Below are positions 18,227 through 26,074 of a stretch of 64,000 nucleotides of DNA, piece by piece (within the stretch, counting starts at the first letter, position 1; each line of letters starts with the position of its first letter). The DNA is from Archangium lipolyticum (GTDB lineage Bacteria > Myxococcota > Myxococcia > Myxococcales > Myxococcaceae). The position numbers were made by a program, and so were the translations under genes. Location: contig NZ_JANKBZ010000047.1 of NCBI RefSeq assembly GCF_024623785.1, positions 1-64,000 of the forward strand, given 5' to 3'. Under the pieces are notes generated by a model, which was given only the letters and a program-made list of their open reading frames with translations, was not told the DNA's origin and made no database searches.

Positions 18227-18967
18227 CTACGCCTCCTCGTCCCCGAGCTGGGCCCGGAGGCGTGACAGCCGCTGGGGGCCGACGAGCCCCTCCCGGGCCA
18301 GCACCTGCAGGAAGTCCACGGTGGCGCGCAGGCCGGCCTCCAGCTCGGCCTCGGGCTTCTCGGAGAGCTCGGCCTCGTAGAGCGCTTCCATGTGCTCGGG
18401 GTTGATGGGGGTGGGGCCCTCGCCCCAGGCGGTGTTCACCAGGGCCCGGGCGATGCGGGCGCGGGTGTTCCGCTCCCCCTCGTCCTTGGCCGCCTTCTCG
18501 AAGCCGTAGATGAGGGCATCCACCTGCTCGCGGGTGAGTGCGGCCAGGGCCGGCACCTCGCCGAGCGCCTCCTGGACGTACGAGCGATCGAACGCCTCCA
18601 CCTCCTCCTCGTAGCCGAAGGCCTCCTCCAACATGATGGAGGCGATGAAGGCATCCGTCTCGTCGGAATTGGCGCCCTCGCTGGTGAGCGCCTCGCGGGC
18701 CTTCGCGGTGGCGGCGGAGAGGGCCGGATCCTCGGCGATGGCGCGCGCGGCGGCGTAGGCGGCCAGGAAGACGACGGCCGCCTCCGCGTCCGAGGAGAGG
18801 TGGCGCTTGCCGGTGGTGCCCAGCAGCACATTGCGCTTGTCGGGGTGGGCGGCGGCGGTCTCGACGAAGAACCGCTCCTCGGGCTCGAGCGGCTCGCCGT
18901 TCTTCTCCTTCTGGAGCGTCTCGCGGGCGGCTTCGGGGCTGAGGTAGCGGGCGATGAGGGGGTGCAT
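18227..18967 (-). CDS. Hypothetical protein, mostly helical
   Basis: A 246-residue acidic protein starting MHPLIARYLSPEAARE. It is predominantly Ala/Glu/Leu-rich and probably all-helical, with no signal peptide, membrane segment or recognised motif. The start at 18967 was chosen because the upstream part of the open frame crosses the divergent recX start. It is convergent with ftsH (13 nt between stops) and divergent from recX (34 nt). No function is suggested. Confidence 0.65.
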   Translation of the reverse strand: MHPLIARYLSPEAARETLQKEKNGEPLEPEERFFVETAAAHPDKRNVLLGTTGKRHLSSDAEAAVVFLAAYAAARAIAEDPALSAATAKAREALTSEGANSDETDAFIASIMLEEAFGYEEEVEAFDRSYVQEALGEVPALAALTREQVDALIYGFEKAAKDEGERNTRARIARALVNTAWGEGPTPINPEHMEALYEAELSEKPEAELEAGLRATVDFLQVLAREGLVGPQRLSRLRAQLGDEEA

Positions 18968-19001
18968 GCCGCGCCTGTTACCACATGCTAGAGAGCAGTC
19001 G

Positions 19002-19508
19002 ATGGACTCCGAGGACTCCACCCCCGAGGAAGTCAGGCGCGCGACGGACGCGTGCCTGCGATTGTTGGCCATGAGGGCGCGCAGCCGGCACGAGCTGCTG
19101 ACGGCGCTCGAGCGCAAGGGCTTCCCCGAGCCGGTGCGTGAGGCGGCACTGGAGAAGGTGAAGGGCTGGGGCTACCTGGACGACGAGCGCTTCGCGCGGG
19201 AGCGGGCGGCGGTGCTGCTGCAGCGGGGCAGGTACGGCCCCCAGGCGGTGCGGCAGCGGCTGCAGGCCCACGGGCTGAGCCGCGAGGAGGCCCATGCGGC
19301 GGTGTCCGCGGCCAGCGAGACGGTGGAGTTCGACGCGGAGGCCGCCGCGCGCCAGGTGCTGGAGCGGCGGGGGCTGCTGGGCCGGACGCTGGAGCCCAGG
19401 GAGAAGGCACGGGCCGGCCGGCTCCTGGTCAGCCGGGGCTTCTCCTCGGACGTCATCCAGCGGGTACTCGGTGACGGGACGCTGGAACCTTCGGGGCTGG
19501 ACGATTAG
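19002..19508 (+). CDS. recX: RecA regulatory protein RecX
   Basis: A 168-residue helical protein of the RecX family: three tandem three-helix repeats, with signatures LLAMRARSRHELLTALERKGF, GYLDDERFARERA and RYGPQAVRQRLQAHGL. RecX binds the RecA filament and modulates its activity. recA is not in this window. The ATG at 19002 gives a normal length; an upstream in-frame start at 18954 would overlap the divergent gene. Confidence 0.88.
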   Translation: MDSEDSTPEEVRRATDACLRLLAMRARSRHELLTALERKGFPEPVREAALEKVKGWGYLDDERFARERAAVLLQRGRYGPQAVRQRLQAHGLSREEAHAAVSAASETVEFDAEAAARQVLERRGLLGRTLEPREKARAGRLLVSRGFSSDVIQRVLGDGTLEPSGLDD

Positions 19509-19520
19509 CTTGCCCCTCCC

Positions 19521-20300
19521 ATGCGTTTTCTTCGAGCCGTCTGCCTGACCGCCCTCCTGTCCTCCGCCGCTGGCTGCGCGGCACTCTCCACCGGCCAGGC
19601 CGGGGAGCCCGAGTACGCCAGCGAGGCCGATGCCAACATCCGTCTGGGCGACGAGGCCCTGGAGCGGAAGGACTACCTGCAGGCCGAGAAGTACTTCGAG
19701 CACGTCCGGACGAAGTACCCCTACCTCGACGTGGCCAACGAGGCCGAGCTGAAGCTGGCGGACCTCGACTTCGCCCAGGAGCGGTACGCCGAGTCGCGGG
19801 AGAAGTACCAGTCCTTCATCAAGCTCCACCCCACGCACCCCCGGGTGGACTACGCCGCGTACCGGGCGGCGCTGAGCCACTTCGAGGACATCCCCTCGGA
19901 CTTCTTCCTCGTGCCGCCCTCGACGGAGAAGGACCAGACGGAGGTGCGGGCCGCGCTGGTCGCGCTCAACGACTTCGTCCGCCAGTACCCCAACTCGCAG
20001 TACCTGGGGGAGGCGAAGCAGAAGCTGGAGCAGACGCGCGAGAAGCTGGCCGAGCACGAGATGTACGTGGCCTCCTTCTACGCCCGGCGCGAGCGCTGGA
20101 AGGCCGTGGCGCAGCGGCTGGAGTCGCTGCTGAAGAACTACCCGGGCACGAAGCTCGAGGAGGAGGCCCTCTTCGACCTGCATGACGCCTATGTGCGGCT
20201 CAACGACGCGGAGCGCGCGAAGCAGACGTTGCAGCGGGTCATCGAGCGGTTGCCGGGGACTCCCGCCGCGGAGCGGGCCCGGCGGATGATGGGGTCGTGA
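19521..20300 (+). CDS. bamD: Outer-membrane assembly lipoprotein, BamD-like
   Basis: A 259-residue lipoprotein (lipobox SAAGC, Cys about 19) made of TPR-like repeats: ADANIRLGDEALERKDYLQAEKYFE, then repeats ending LPGTPAAERARRM. The conserved stretch YAAYRAALSHFEDIPSDFF (about 115-133) is typical of BamD/ComL. BamD works with BamA to insert beta-barrel proteins into the outer membrane. The next gene overlaps by 4 nt (GTGA), showing translational coupling. A related TPR lipoprotein of another system is the main alternative. Confidence 0.75.
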   Translation: MRFLRAVCLTALLSSAAGCAALSTGQAGEPEYASEADANIRLGDEALERKDYLQAEKYFEHVRTKYPYLDVANEAELKLADLDFAQERYAESREKYQSFIKLHPTHPRVDYAAYRAALSHFEDIPSDFFLVPPSTEKDQTEVRAALVALNDFVRQYPNSQYLGEAKQKLEQTREKLAEHEMYVASFYARRERWKAVAQRLESLLKNYPGTKLEEEALFDLHDAYVRLNDAERAKQTLQRVIERLPGTPAAERARRMMGS

Positions 20301-21016
20301 GGAGCACCGACGACTGGGGCCGGTGGGGCGGTGTGCTCATCGCCATACTGGCCGCGGTGGCCGCGTTGTCGCTGGTGATGCCGCGTCTGCTGGGCGTGGC
20401 GGCGGGGCCGGAGGTGGAGATCATCACCGCCCTCAAGGCCACCGAGAAGGACGGACTGGAGCTGGCCATCCCCGGCGCGGGGACGCCGCTCACGTCCAAG
20501 GGGCACCACTTCGCGCGCATCACCGTCAACGTGGAGCCCGGAGGGAAGCGGGCCGTGGCCTGGGCGACCCTGGACTTCACGGGCCGGTTGGACCGCACGG
20601 AGGTCAGCTCGCTGGGCGTGGAGCGGGTGCCCTTCGTGCGTCGCGGGCGCGAGTGGATGCCGGAGGGTCTGGCCGCGCCCCGGCTGGCGGCGGTGGTCCG
20701 CGCGTTGGAATTCCGGCGCCGGGCCCTGGATTCGGGGGACGTGAAGGCCCTGGAGGCGTTGAGGGCCCCGGGCGCACAGGTGGATGGAGGGGGAGGGGAG
20801 GAGGCGGCGGAGGTGGAGAAGGTGCTGGAGCTGCGGCGGCGGCGCTACCGGGCCGAGGCGTGGTTCCTGCGGCTGGAGCGGGACGAGGCGGTGGCCAGCG
20901 AGATGTGGCGGTTGGAGGGAGAGCTGCCCTCCCGTCCGGTGGATGACCGGGGACAGCGCCGGTTATCGCTGATTCGTAGCGGAGAGGAATTCTTGTTTTC
21001 GCCCGGTCTCATGTAG
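20297..21016 (+). CDS. Hypothetical single-span membrane protein
   Basis: A 239-residue protein with one N-terminal transmembrane helix (about residues 10-32) and a soluble, probably periplasmic, domain rich in Arg/Glu. It starts at a GTG that overlaps the bamD-like stop, so it is probably co-translated. No known domain was recognised. The context suggests an envelope role, but this is only an inference from the neighbour. Confidence 0.65.
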   Translation: MRSTDDWGRWGGVLIAILAAVAALSLVMPRLLGVAAGPEVEIITALKATEKDGLELAIPGAGTPLTSKGHHFARITVNVEPGGKRAVAWATLDFTGRLDRTEVSSLGVERVPFVRRGREWMPEGLAAPRLAAVVRALEFRRRALDSGDVKALEALRAPGAQVDGGGGEEAAEVEKVLELRRRRYRAEAWFLRLERDEAVASEMWRLEGELPSRPVDDRGQRRLSLIRSGEEFLFSPGLM

Positions 21017-21128
21017 TCTAGGCCGTCGTTCTCAGCGGGGTCCTGGTGGAGGGTTGGGAGGGGGAGCGGGCGAGGGACGGTAGAGGGCTGAGGCTCGAGG
21101 TACCACTCATCATCGAGGTCGTAGCACC

Positions 21129-22076
21129 GTGAGCACTCCGACGCCGGGCAAGACGTACGCGCTCAAGTTCATCTCCGGCAAGTACCAGGGCGGCGAGTTC
21201 CCGCTGAAGGCGGAGAAGCAGATCGTCATCGGCCGTTCGAGCGAGCTCGACATGGTGCTCGTCGAGGACATGGTCTCGCGCAAGCACGCGCGGATCGTCG
21301 TCAACGGGGCCGGGCAGATCTCCATCGAGGATCTGGGTTCGACGAACGGCACCTTCGTCAACGGCGAGAAGGTCAAGCAGGCAACGCTCAAGGAGGGGGA
21401 CCGCATCCTGATTGGGACCTCCATCCTGAAGCTCATCCAGCAGGGGGCTGGCGTCGGCGAGGTCGACGACGCGATGGCCAAGCAGAAGCTGGAGGAGGCG
21501 GCGGCGGCGCAGGCGGCGCGCACGTCGACGAAGGCCTCGTCGATGACGGGGAAGATCGAGGAGATTCCGCTGCCGGACCTGTTGCAGCTCTTCCACACGT
21601 CGAAGAAGAACGGCGTGCTGGTGGTGAGCAACGAGCACGAGGGGAAGATCTACCTGCGGCAGGGCCGCGTGTACTACGCGGTGATCGACGAGAACCACAA
21701 CCTGGGGCCGCAGAAGAGCTTCAACCGGATCGTGACGTGGGAGCAGGGCGATTTCGAGCTGCGTCCGGCGGATCCGCAGGAGTTCATGGTGGAGCTGGAC
21801 TCGTCGACCGAGGCGCTGCTGATGGACGCGCTGAGGCAGCTGGACGAGTACAAGCGAATCCAGAAGGAGCTGCCGGCGATGGGGACGCAGCTGACGCTGG
21901 CGATGCCGATGACGGCGCCGCTGCGGGAGCTGGCGCCGGAGCTGCTGGACGTCCTGCAGCAGGTGCACAACTACGGTTCCCTGGGCGGGGTCCTGGACCA
22001 TTCGGAGCAGGACGACGTGCAGGCGGCGGAGGCTGTGTTGCAGCTCATCAAGCGCGACTACGTGCGAGCCAGCTGA
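21129..22076 (+). CDS. FHA domain protein with DUF4388 (PATAN-type) domain
   Basis: A 315-residue protein. An N-terminal forkhead-associated domain (about 10-100) shows IGRSSELDMVL, SRKHARI and GSTNGTFVNG, the residues that read phosphothreonine peptides. The middle (about 140-240) matches DUF4388/PATAN, with LPDLLQLFHTSKKNGVL and GKIYLRQGRVYYAVI. The C-terminus is helical. Such proteins in myxobacteria link Ser/Thr kinase signalling to gene or motility control; the partner here is unknown. GTG start. It is separated from selD by 114 nt containing a palindromic repeat. Confidence 0.8.
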   Translation: MSTPTPGKTYALKFISGKYQGGEFPLKAEKQIVIGRSSELDMVLVEDMVSRKHARIVVNGAGQISIEDLGSTNGTFVNGEKVKQATLKEGDRILIGTSILKLIQQGAGVGEVDDAMAKQKLEEAAAAQAARTSTKASSMTGKIEEIPLPDLLQLFHTSKKNGVLVVSNEHEGKIYLRQGRVYYAVIDENHNLGPQKSFNRIVTWEQGDFELRPADPQEFMVELDSSTEALLMDALRQLDEYKRIQKELPAMGTQLTLAMPMTAPLRELAPELLDVLQQVHNYGSLGGVLDHSEQDDVQAAEAVLQLIKRDYVRAS

Positions 22077-22109
22077 AGTCGCACGGCACCGCGCACCCCA
22101 CCCCTCCTC

Positions 22110-22142
22110 CCTCTCCCTCTGGGAGAGGGTCGGGGTGAGGGT
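22110..22142. repeat. Dispersed palindromic repeat, copy 1
   Basis: CCCTCTGGGAGAGGG-type palindrome followed by TCGGGGTGAGGGT, between the FHA gene and selD. It is one of six related copies in this window. Confidence 0.8.
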
Positions 22143-22190
22143 ATAGAGGTCCACGAGTTCCACCCGTTCCACGAGTCGAAGAGGCCAACC

Positions 22191-23243
22191 GTGTCCGAAG
22201 AGCAGAAGCCGCGCCGGCTGACGGAACTGTCACATTGCGCGGGTTGAGCGGCCAAGATCCGGGCCGCGGACCTGGCGCAGGTTCTGCGCCAACTGAAGAC
22301 TGCGAAGGACACGAGGGCGCTGGTGGGCTTCAACACCAACGATGACGCGGCCGTGTATCGAGTGGCGCCGGGGATGGCGCTGGTGAGCACGGTGGACTTC
22401 TTCCCGCCGGTGGTGGACGACCCGTACCAGTTCGGGGCGATCGCGGCGGCGAACGCGCTGTCTGACATCTACGCGATGGGGGCGAAGCCGCTGTTCGCGC
22501 TCAACCTGGTGGGGTTCCCGAAGGACCGGCCGCTGGACGAGCTGTCGCGGATTCTGGCGGGAGGGCAGGCGAAGGCGGACGAGGCGGGCATTCCGATCCT
22601 GGGTGGGCACTCGGTGCAGGATCCGGAGCCGAAGTACGGCCTGGCGGTGACGGGGCAGGTGCACCCGAAGAAGGTGCTGACGAACGCGGGGGCGAAGCCG
22701 GGGGACGTGCTGATGCTGACGAAGCCATTGGGCTCGGGCATCGCGACCACGGCGATCAAGCGCGGGCTGGCGTCGGAGGAGCTGACGGAGCGCGTGGTGG
22801 CGCTGATGTCGGCGCTGAACAAGAAGGCGGGGGAGGTATTCGCCTCGGGCAGGTTCAAGGTGAACGCCCTGACGGACGTGACGGGCTACGGGCTGTTGGG
22901 GCACCTGCTGGAGATGATGACGGGGGCGAAGGCGAAGGCCTTCCTGGACCTGGAGCGCATCCCCATCATCTCGGAGGTGCCGGAGCTGGCGCGGCAGGGA
23001 GTGGTGCCGGGCGGGACGAAGTCGAACCTGGCGCACGTGGGCAAGAAGGTGCGCTTCCCGAAGGGGTTGCCCGAGGACATCCAGTGGGTGCTCGCCGACG
23101 CGCAGACGAACGGGGGCCTGCTGGCCTCGGTCCCGGCGCGTGACGTGGCCAAGGCGTACCGGGCGCTGGAGCGGGCCGGGGTGGACGTGGCCCTCATCGG
23201 CGAGGTGGGCGAGGGCCGTACCGGCATCGAGGTTGTCGGATAG
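22191..23243 (+). CDS. selD: Selenophosphate synthase SelD, itself a selenocysteine protein
   Basis: A 350-residue protein including Sec19. Translation from GTG 22191 (AAGAGG 6 nt upstream) reads LSHCAG-U-AAKIRAADLAQ across an in-frame TGA at 22245-22247, then continues to the stop at 23243. The TGA falls exactly where E. coli SelD has catalytic Cys17 (GAGC), and the essential Lys follows. Downstream are FNTNDDAAVYRV and DFFPPVVDDPYQFG, the ATP- and metal-binding segments. A SECIS-like hairpin follows the TGA. The enzyme makes selenophosphate for selenocysteine synthesis. A gene caller that treats TGA as stop would start at 22323 and lose the catalytic site. Confidence 0.92.
22248..22290 (+). 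promoter_or_regulatory. Bacterial SECIS-like element in selD
   Basis: Directly after the UGA, GCGGCC pairs with GGCCGC. Further on, GGCGCAG (22274-22280) pairs perfectly with CTGCGCC (22284-22290) around GTT. The apical AGGU is about 32 nt after the UGA, within the range known for SelB-binding bSECIS, and it resembles the GCAGGUCUGC apex of E. coli fdhF. Confidence 0.75.
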
Positions 23244-23318
23244 CGGGCCCCGCTTGGGGGGAGGGCACCGGGGCGGATTCGCCGCGGTGAGCCACCTCCG
23301 GTAGCATCCGGTGCTGGC

Positions 23319-24128
23319 ATGAAGCTCCGTCTCACCGCCCTGGTTGGCCTCCTCGTCGTCCTGTGCCTGCCCGCGCCCTCGAGCGCGGCCGAGCGCCCCG
23401 CGCGCATCGTGGTGGATCCCGGCCACGGTGGAGCCGTGGGGGGAGCCCAGAGTCCCACGGGGCTGCTCGAGAAGGACGTGTCCCTGCAGGTGGCCCGCCG
23501 GTTGAGGACGCTCCTGGAGAAGGAGCTCGGGGCGCAGGTGCTGATGACGCGGGACGAGGACGTGGCGCTGCCCCTGCCCGAGCGGGTGGAGTTCGCCAAC
23601 AAGCAGCGGCCGGACCTCTTTCTCTCCATCCACTGCAACGCGATGCCGACGAAGCGCACGCGCGCGCGGGTCCAGGGAATCGAGACGTACTTCCTGTCGG
23701 CCAACGCCTCCAACGCCACGGCGCGAGCGGCCGCGGACCGGGAGAACGCCGAGGCGCCGGTGGCCAGAGGGGCGCAGGGGGACTCGACGCTGGCCTTCAT
23801 CCTCCAGGACCTGGCGCGCACCGAGGCGCACCAGGACTCCTCGCGCCTGGCGTACGCCATCCACCAGAAGCTCATCGCGAGTACGGGGGGCTCGGACCGG
23901 GGCGTGCTGCAGGCGCCCTTCTACGTGCTCAACGGAGTGGAGGCGCCCGCTGTCCTCATCGAGGTGGGCTACATCTCCCACCCGGAGGAAGGGGGCCGCC
24001 TGGGCCGTGCCGACTACCAGGAGCGGCTGGCCACGGCCATCACCGAGGGCGTCAGGGGCTTCCTCGCGGAGATCCGCAAGCGAGACGCTCCGAAGGGGCC
24101 CAGAGTGGCGGCTCCCGCCACGCCCTGA
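23319..24128 (+). CDS. N-acetylmuramoyl-L-alanine amidase (Amidase_3)
   Basis: A 269-residue exported zinc amidase. A signal peptide (residues 1-24, ending PSSAA) is followed directly by the catalytic domain: DPGHGG (first zinc His), GLLEKD (zinc Glu), SIHCNA (second zinc His) and EVGYISHPEE (catalytic Glu). It cleaves the bond between MurNAc and the stem peptide in peptidoglycan, as AmiA/B/C do in cell separation. It lacks an AMIN targeting domain. The ATG start is supported by the signal peptide. Confidence 0.9.
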   Translation: MKLRLTALVGLLVVLCLPAPSSAAERPARIVVDPGHGGAVGGAQSPTGLLEKDVSLQVARRLRTLLEKELGAQVLMTRDEDVALPLPERVEFANKQRPDLFLSIHCNAMPTKRTRARVQGIETYFLSANASNATARAAADRENAEAPVARGAQGDSTLAFILQDLARTEAHQDSSRLAYAIHQKLIASTGGSDRGVLQAPFYVLNGVEAPAVLIEVGYISHPEEGGRLGRADYQERLATAITEGVRGFLAEIRKRDAPKGPRVAAPATP

Positions 24129-24211
24129 CACTGGCCCGCAGTCGCCCCGGACAGCGGCCCCCCGCGTCTGGTAGAGAGGCGCCCGTCTTCCCCTAGCCGA
24201 GGAGCATCCCC

Positions 24212-24928
24212 GTGCGGTCCTTCAACCGTGGGGCGCTGGATCTGCGCCCCGTCACCCTCACCCCTGGTGTCACCCGCTACGCCGAGGGTTCCGCCCAGGT
24301 GGAGTTCGGCCACACCCGCGTGCTCGTCACCTGTTCGGTGGAGGACCGGGTGCCTCCGCACCTGCTGGGCAAGGGCAGTGGCTGGGTGACGGCCGAGTAC
24401 GGCATGCTGCCGCGCTCCACGCACACCCGCTCCCAGCGCGAGGCCTCCAAGGGCAAGCAGACCGGGCGCACGCTGGAGATCCAGCGCCTCATCGGCCGCT
24501 CCATGCGCGCGGCGGTGGACCTGTCGACGCTCGGGGTACGCACCTTCACGCTGGACTGCGACGTGCTCCAGGCGGATGGCGGCACCCGCACGGCCTCCAT
24601 CACCGGCGCCTACGTGGCCCTGGCGCTGGCCTTCCGCAAGCTGCACAAGGATGGCGTGCTCACGCGCATGCCCAAGCTCAACCCGCTGGCCGCCGTGTCG
24701 GTGGGCGTGGTGAAGGGCGAGGTGCGGGTGGACCTGGACTATGACGAGGACTCCACCGCCGACGTGGACCTGAACCTGGTGGCCACCGCGGATGGCCGCA
24801 TCGTCGAGCTGCAGGGCACGGCCGAGCACCAGACGTTCGACCGCAAGACGCTGGACGCCATGCTGGATGGCGGGCTCGCGGCCATCCGCCAGCTCGTCGA
24901 GGCGCAGCAGAAGGTGCTAGGGGGTTGA
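24212..24928 (+). CDS. rph: Ribonuclease PH
   Basis: A 238-residue phosphorolytic exoribonuclease. Signatures: [53 protein letters not shown] and [19 protein letters not shown]. It trims the 3' ends of tRNA precursors. GTG start with GAGGAGCATCCCC upstream. It is followed 4 nt later by rdgB, the classic rph-rdgB pair. Confidence 0.95.
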   Translation: MRSFNRGALDLRPVTLTPGVTRYAEGSAQVEFGHTRVLVTCSVEDRVPPHLLGKGSGWVTAEYGMLPRSTHTRSQREASKGKQTGRTLEIQRLIGRSMRAAVDLSTLGVRTFTLDCDVLQADGGTRTASITGAYVALALAFRKLHKDGVLTRMPKLNPLAAVSVGVVKGEVRVDLDYDEDSTADVDLNLVATADGRIVELQGTAEHQTFDRKTLDAMLDGGLAAIRQLVEAQQKVLGG

Positions 24929-24932
24929 TGCC

Positions 24933-25541
24933 ATGAAGCCTCGTCTGCTCTTCGCTACCTCCAATCAGGGCAAGCTGCGTGAGCTGCGCGGCCTCGTGGG
25001 GGACGCGGTGGAGGTGGTCTCCCTGAGCGACCTGCCCCCGGTGCCCGAGCCCGTGGAGGACGGTCCCACCTTCGAGGCGATCGTCGAGAAGAAGGCCCGT
25101 GAATACGCCGAGGCCACCGGGCTGCCGACGCTCTCCGACGACTCGGGACTGTGCGTGGACGCACTGGGAGGCCGGCCGGGTATCCACTCGGCGCGTTACG
25201 CCGAGGGCAGCGACCAGGCGCGCTACCAGAAGCTGCTCGGCGAGCTGTCTGGCGTCCCGGACGACAAGCGCACCGCCGCCTTCGTCTGCGCGCTCTGCCT
25301 GGCGATGCCGGGCGGGGGCCGCGCCGTCATCGAGGTGGGCCGCTGCGAGGGCCGCATCGGCCACGAGCCCCGGGGCTCGCACGGCTTCGGGTACGATCCG
25401 ATCTTCGTCCTGCCCCAGGGAAAGACGATGGCGGAGCTGACGGCGGAGGAGAAGGCCGGCATCTCGCACCGGGGTGTTGCCTTCCGGAAGATGAAGCCCC
25501 ACCTGTTGGCCCTGGTGGGCGGTCCGGCTGTCGGAGGGTGA
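24933..25541 (+). CDS. rdgB: XTP/dITP diphosphatase (RdgB/HAM1 family)
   Basis: A 202-residue nucleotide house-cleaning enzyme that hydrolyses non-canonical purine triphosphates. Signatures: FATSNQGKLRELR (substrate loop), TLSDDSGLCVDALGGRPGIHSARYA, and GSHGFGYDPIFVLPQGKTMAELT with SHRG near the end. It starts 4 nt after rph and is translationally linked. Confidence 0.95.
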   Translation: MKPRLLFATSNQGKLRELRGLVGDAVEVVSLSDLPPVPEPVEDGPTFEAIVEKKAREYAEATGLPTLSDDSGLCVDALGGRPGIHSARYAEGSDQARYQKLLGELSGVPDDKRTAAFVCALCLAMPGGGRAVIEVGRCEGRIGHEPRGSHGFGYDPIFVLPQGKTMAELTAEEKAGISHRGVAFRKMKPHLLALVGGPAVGG

Positions 25542-25563
25542 GCAGGCGTCAGATACGTTTGCC

Positions 25564-25593
25564 TTGCACGTCCGTTCCGGATGGTTCAACAAT
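25564..25593 (+). promoter_or_regulatory. Candidate promoter of the tRNA-Pro/tRNA-Arg unit
   Basis: TTGCAC, an 18-nt spacer, then AACAAT, ending 12 nt before the tRNA-Pro 5' end. Both boxes match the sigma-70 consensus at 4 of 6 positions, so support is modest. Confidence 0.4.
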
Positions 25594-25605
25594 GCTGGAC
25601 TTTAT

Positions 25606-25679
25606 CGGGGCGTAGCGCAGCCTGGTAGCGCACCTGCCTTGGGCGCAGGGGGTCGGAGGTTCAAATCCTCTCGCCCCGA
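25606..25679 (+). tRNA. tRNA-Pro (anticodon TGG)
   Basis: Cloverleaf: acceptor CGGGGCG pairs with CGCCCCG, discriminator A. The anticodon stem CCTGC/GCAGG encloses loop CTTGGGC, anticodon TGG. The T-arm carries GGTTCAAATCC. CCA is not encoded. Confidence 0.95.
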
Positions 25680-25710
25680 TATCGCAGTACCGCTGTACGG
25701 AGAGAACTGG

Positions 25711-25784
25711 GTGCCAGTAGCTCAGCTGGATAGAGCATCGGCCTTCTAAGCCGAGGGTCGTGGGTTCGAGTCCCGCCTGGCGCG
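25711..25784 (+). tRNA. tRNA-Arg (anticodon TCT), integration target of the island
   Basis: Acceptor GTGCCAG pairs with CTGGCGC (one T-G pair), discriminator G. The anticodon stem TCGGC/GCCGA encloses CTTCTAA, anticodon TCT. The T-arm is GGGTTCGAGTCCC. It is 31 nt after tRNA-Pro. Its last 44 nt are repeated at 45515-45558, marking it as the attachment site of the siderophore island. Confidence 0.95.
25741..25784 (+). repeat. Left attachment-site repeat (attL-like)
   Basis: The 3' 44 nt of tRNA-Arg(TCT), from the anticodon stem to the discriminator base. It matches 45515-45558 at 43 of 44 positions. Confidence 0.8.
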
Positions 25785-25793
25785 ACTCGGTAA

Positions 25794-25845
25794 GGGGCTG
25801 GAATCTTGGGGAATCTCCCCACCGATTCCAGCCCCTGTTTCTTGT
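25794..25845 (+). terminator. Intrinsic terminator after the tRNA-Pro/Arg unit
   Basis: A perfect 12-bp stem (GGGGCTGGAATC with GATTCCAGCCCC) with an inner GGGG/CCCC helix, followed by TGTTTCTTGT. It lies 9 nt after the tRNA-Arg end, just inside the island. Confidence 0.75.
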
Positions 25846-25958
25846 CCCGAAGGCCCTTGCCAACACCTGGCCCACCCTGCGCCCTGCACGTGGTGTCGGC
25901 GTGTCCCCGGCGCGTCTCGGCTCGGTGCTCGAGCCATCGCCGCGCGTCCATACGCTTC

Positions 25959-25986
25959 TTGACAGTACCGCTCGAGCCGGGATACC
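25959..25986 (+). promoter_or_regulatory. Candidate promoter of the siderophore operon
   Basis: A perfect -35 TTGACA (25959-25964), a 16-nt spacer and a weak -10 GATACC. The Fur-like box starts 15 nt downstream, over the expected start region, so Fur binding would block transcription. Confidence 0.5.
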
Positions 25987-26000
25987 CATCGCCGCGAATC

Positions 26001-26019
26001 GATTTTGAAAATCGTTATC
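26001..26019 (+). promoter_or_regulatory. Fur box before sbnA-like gene
   Basis: GATTTTGAAAATCGTTATC matches the 19-bp E. coli-type Fur consensus at 15 of 19 positions and continues into TATCAATATCAA, suggesting overlapping operators. It is 56 nt before the sbnA-like ATG. It implies iron repression of the biosynthetic operon. Confidence 0.75.
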
Positions 26020-26074
26020 AATATCAATTTCTGCTCGGCGCGAAGTGGTGCCCGGGGTCTGAAGGGAATCCGCT

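Noticed and set aside
22323-23243. SelD starting at ATG 22323
   Set aside because: That reading drops the catalytic residue, the conserved Lys and the family's N-terminal segment. The upstream GTG frame across the TGA restores all of them.
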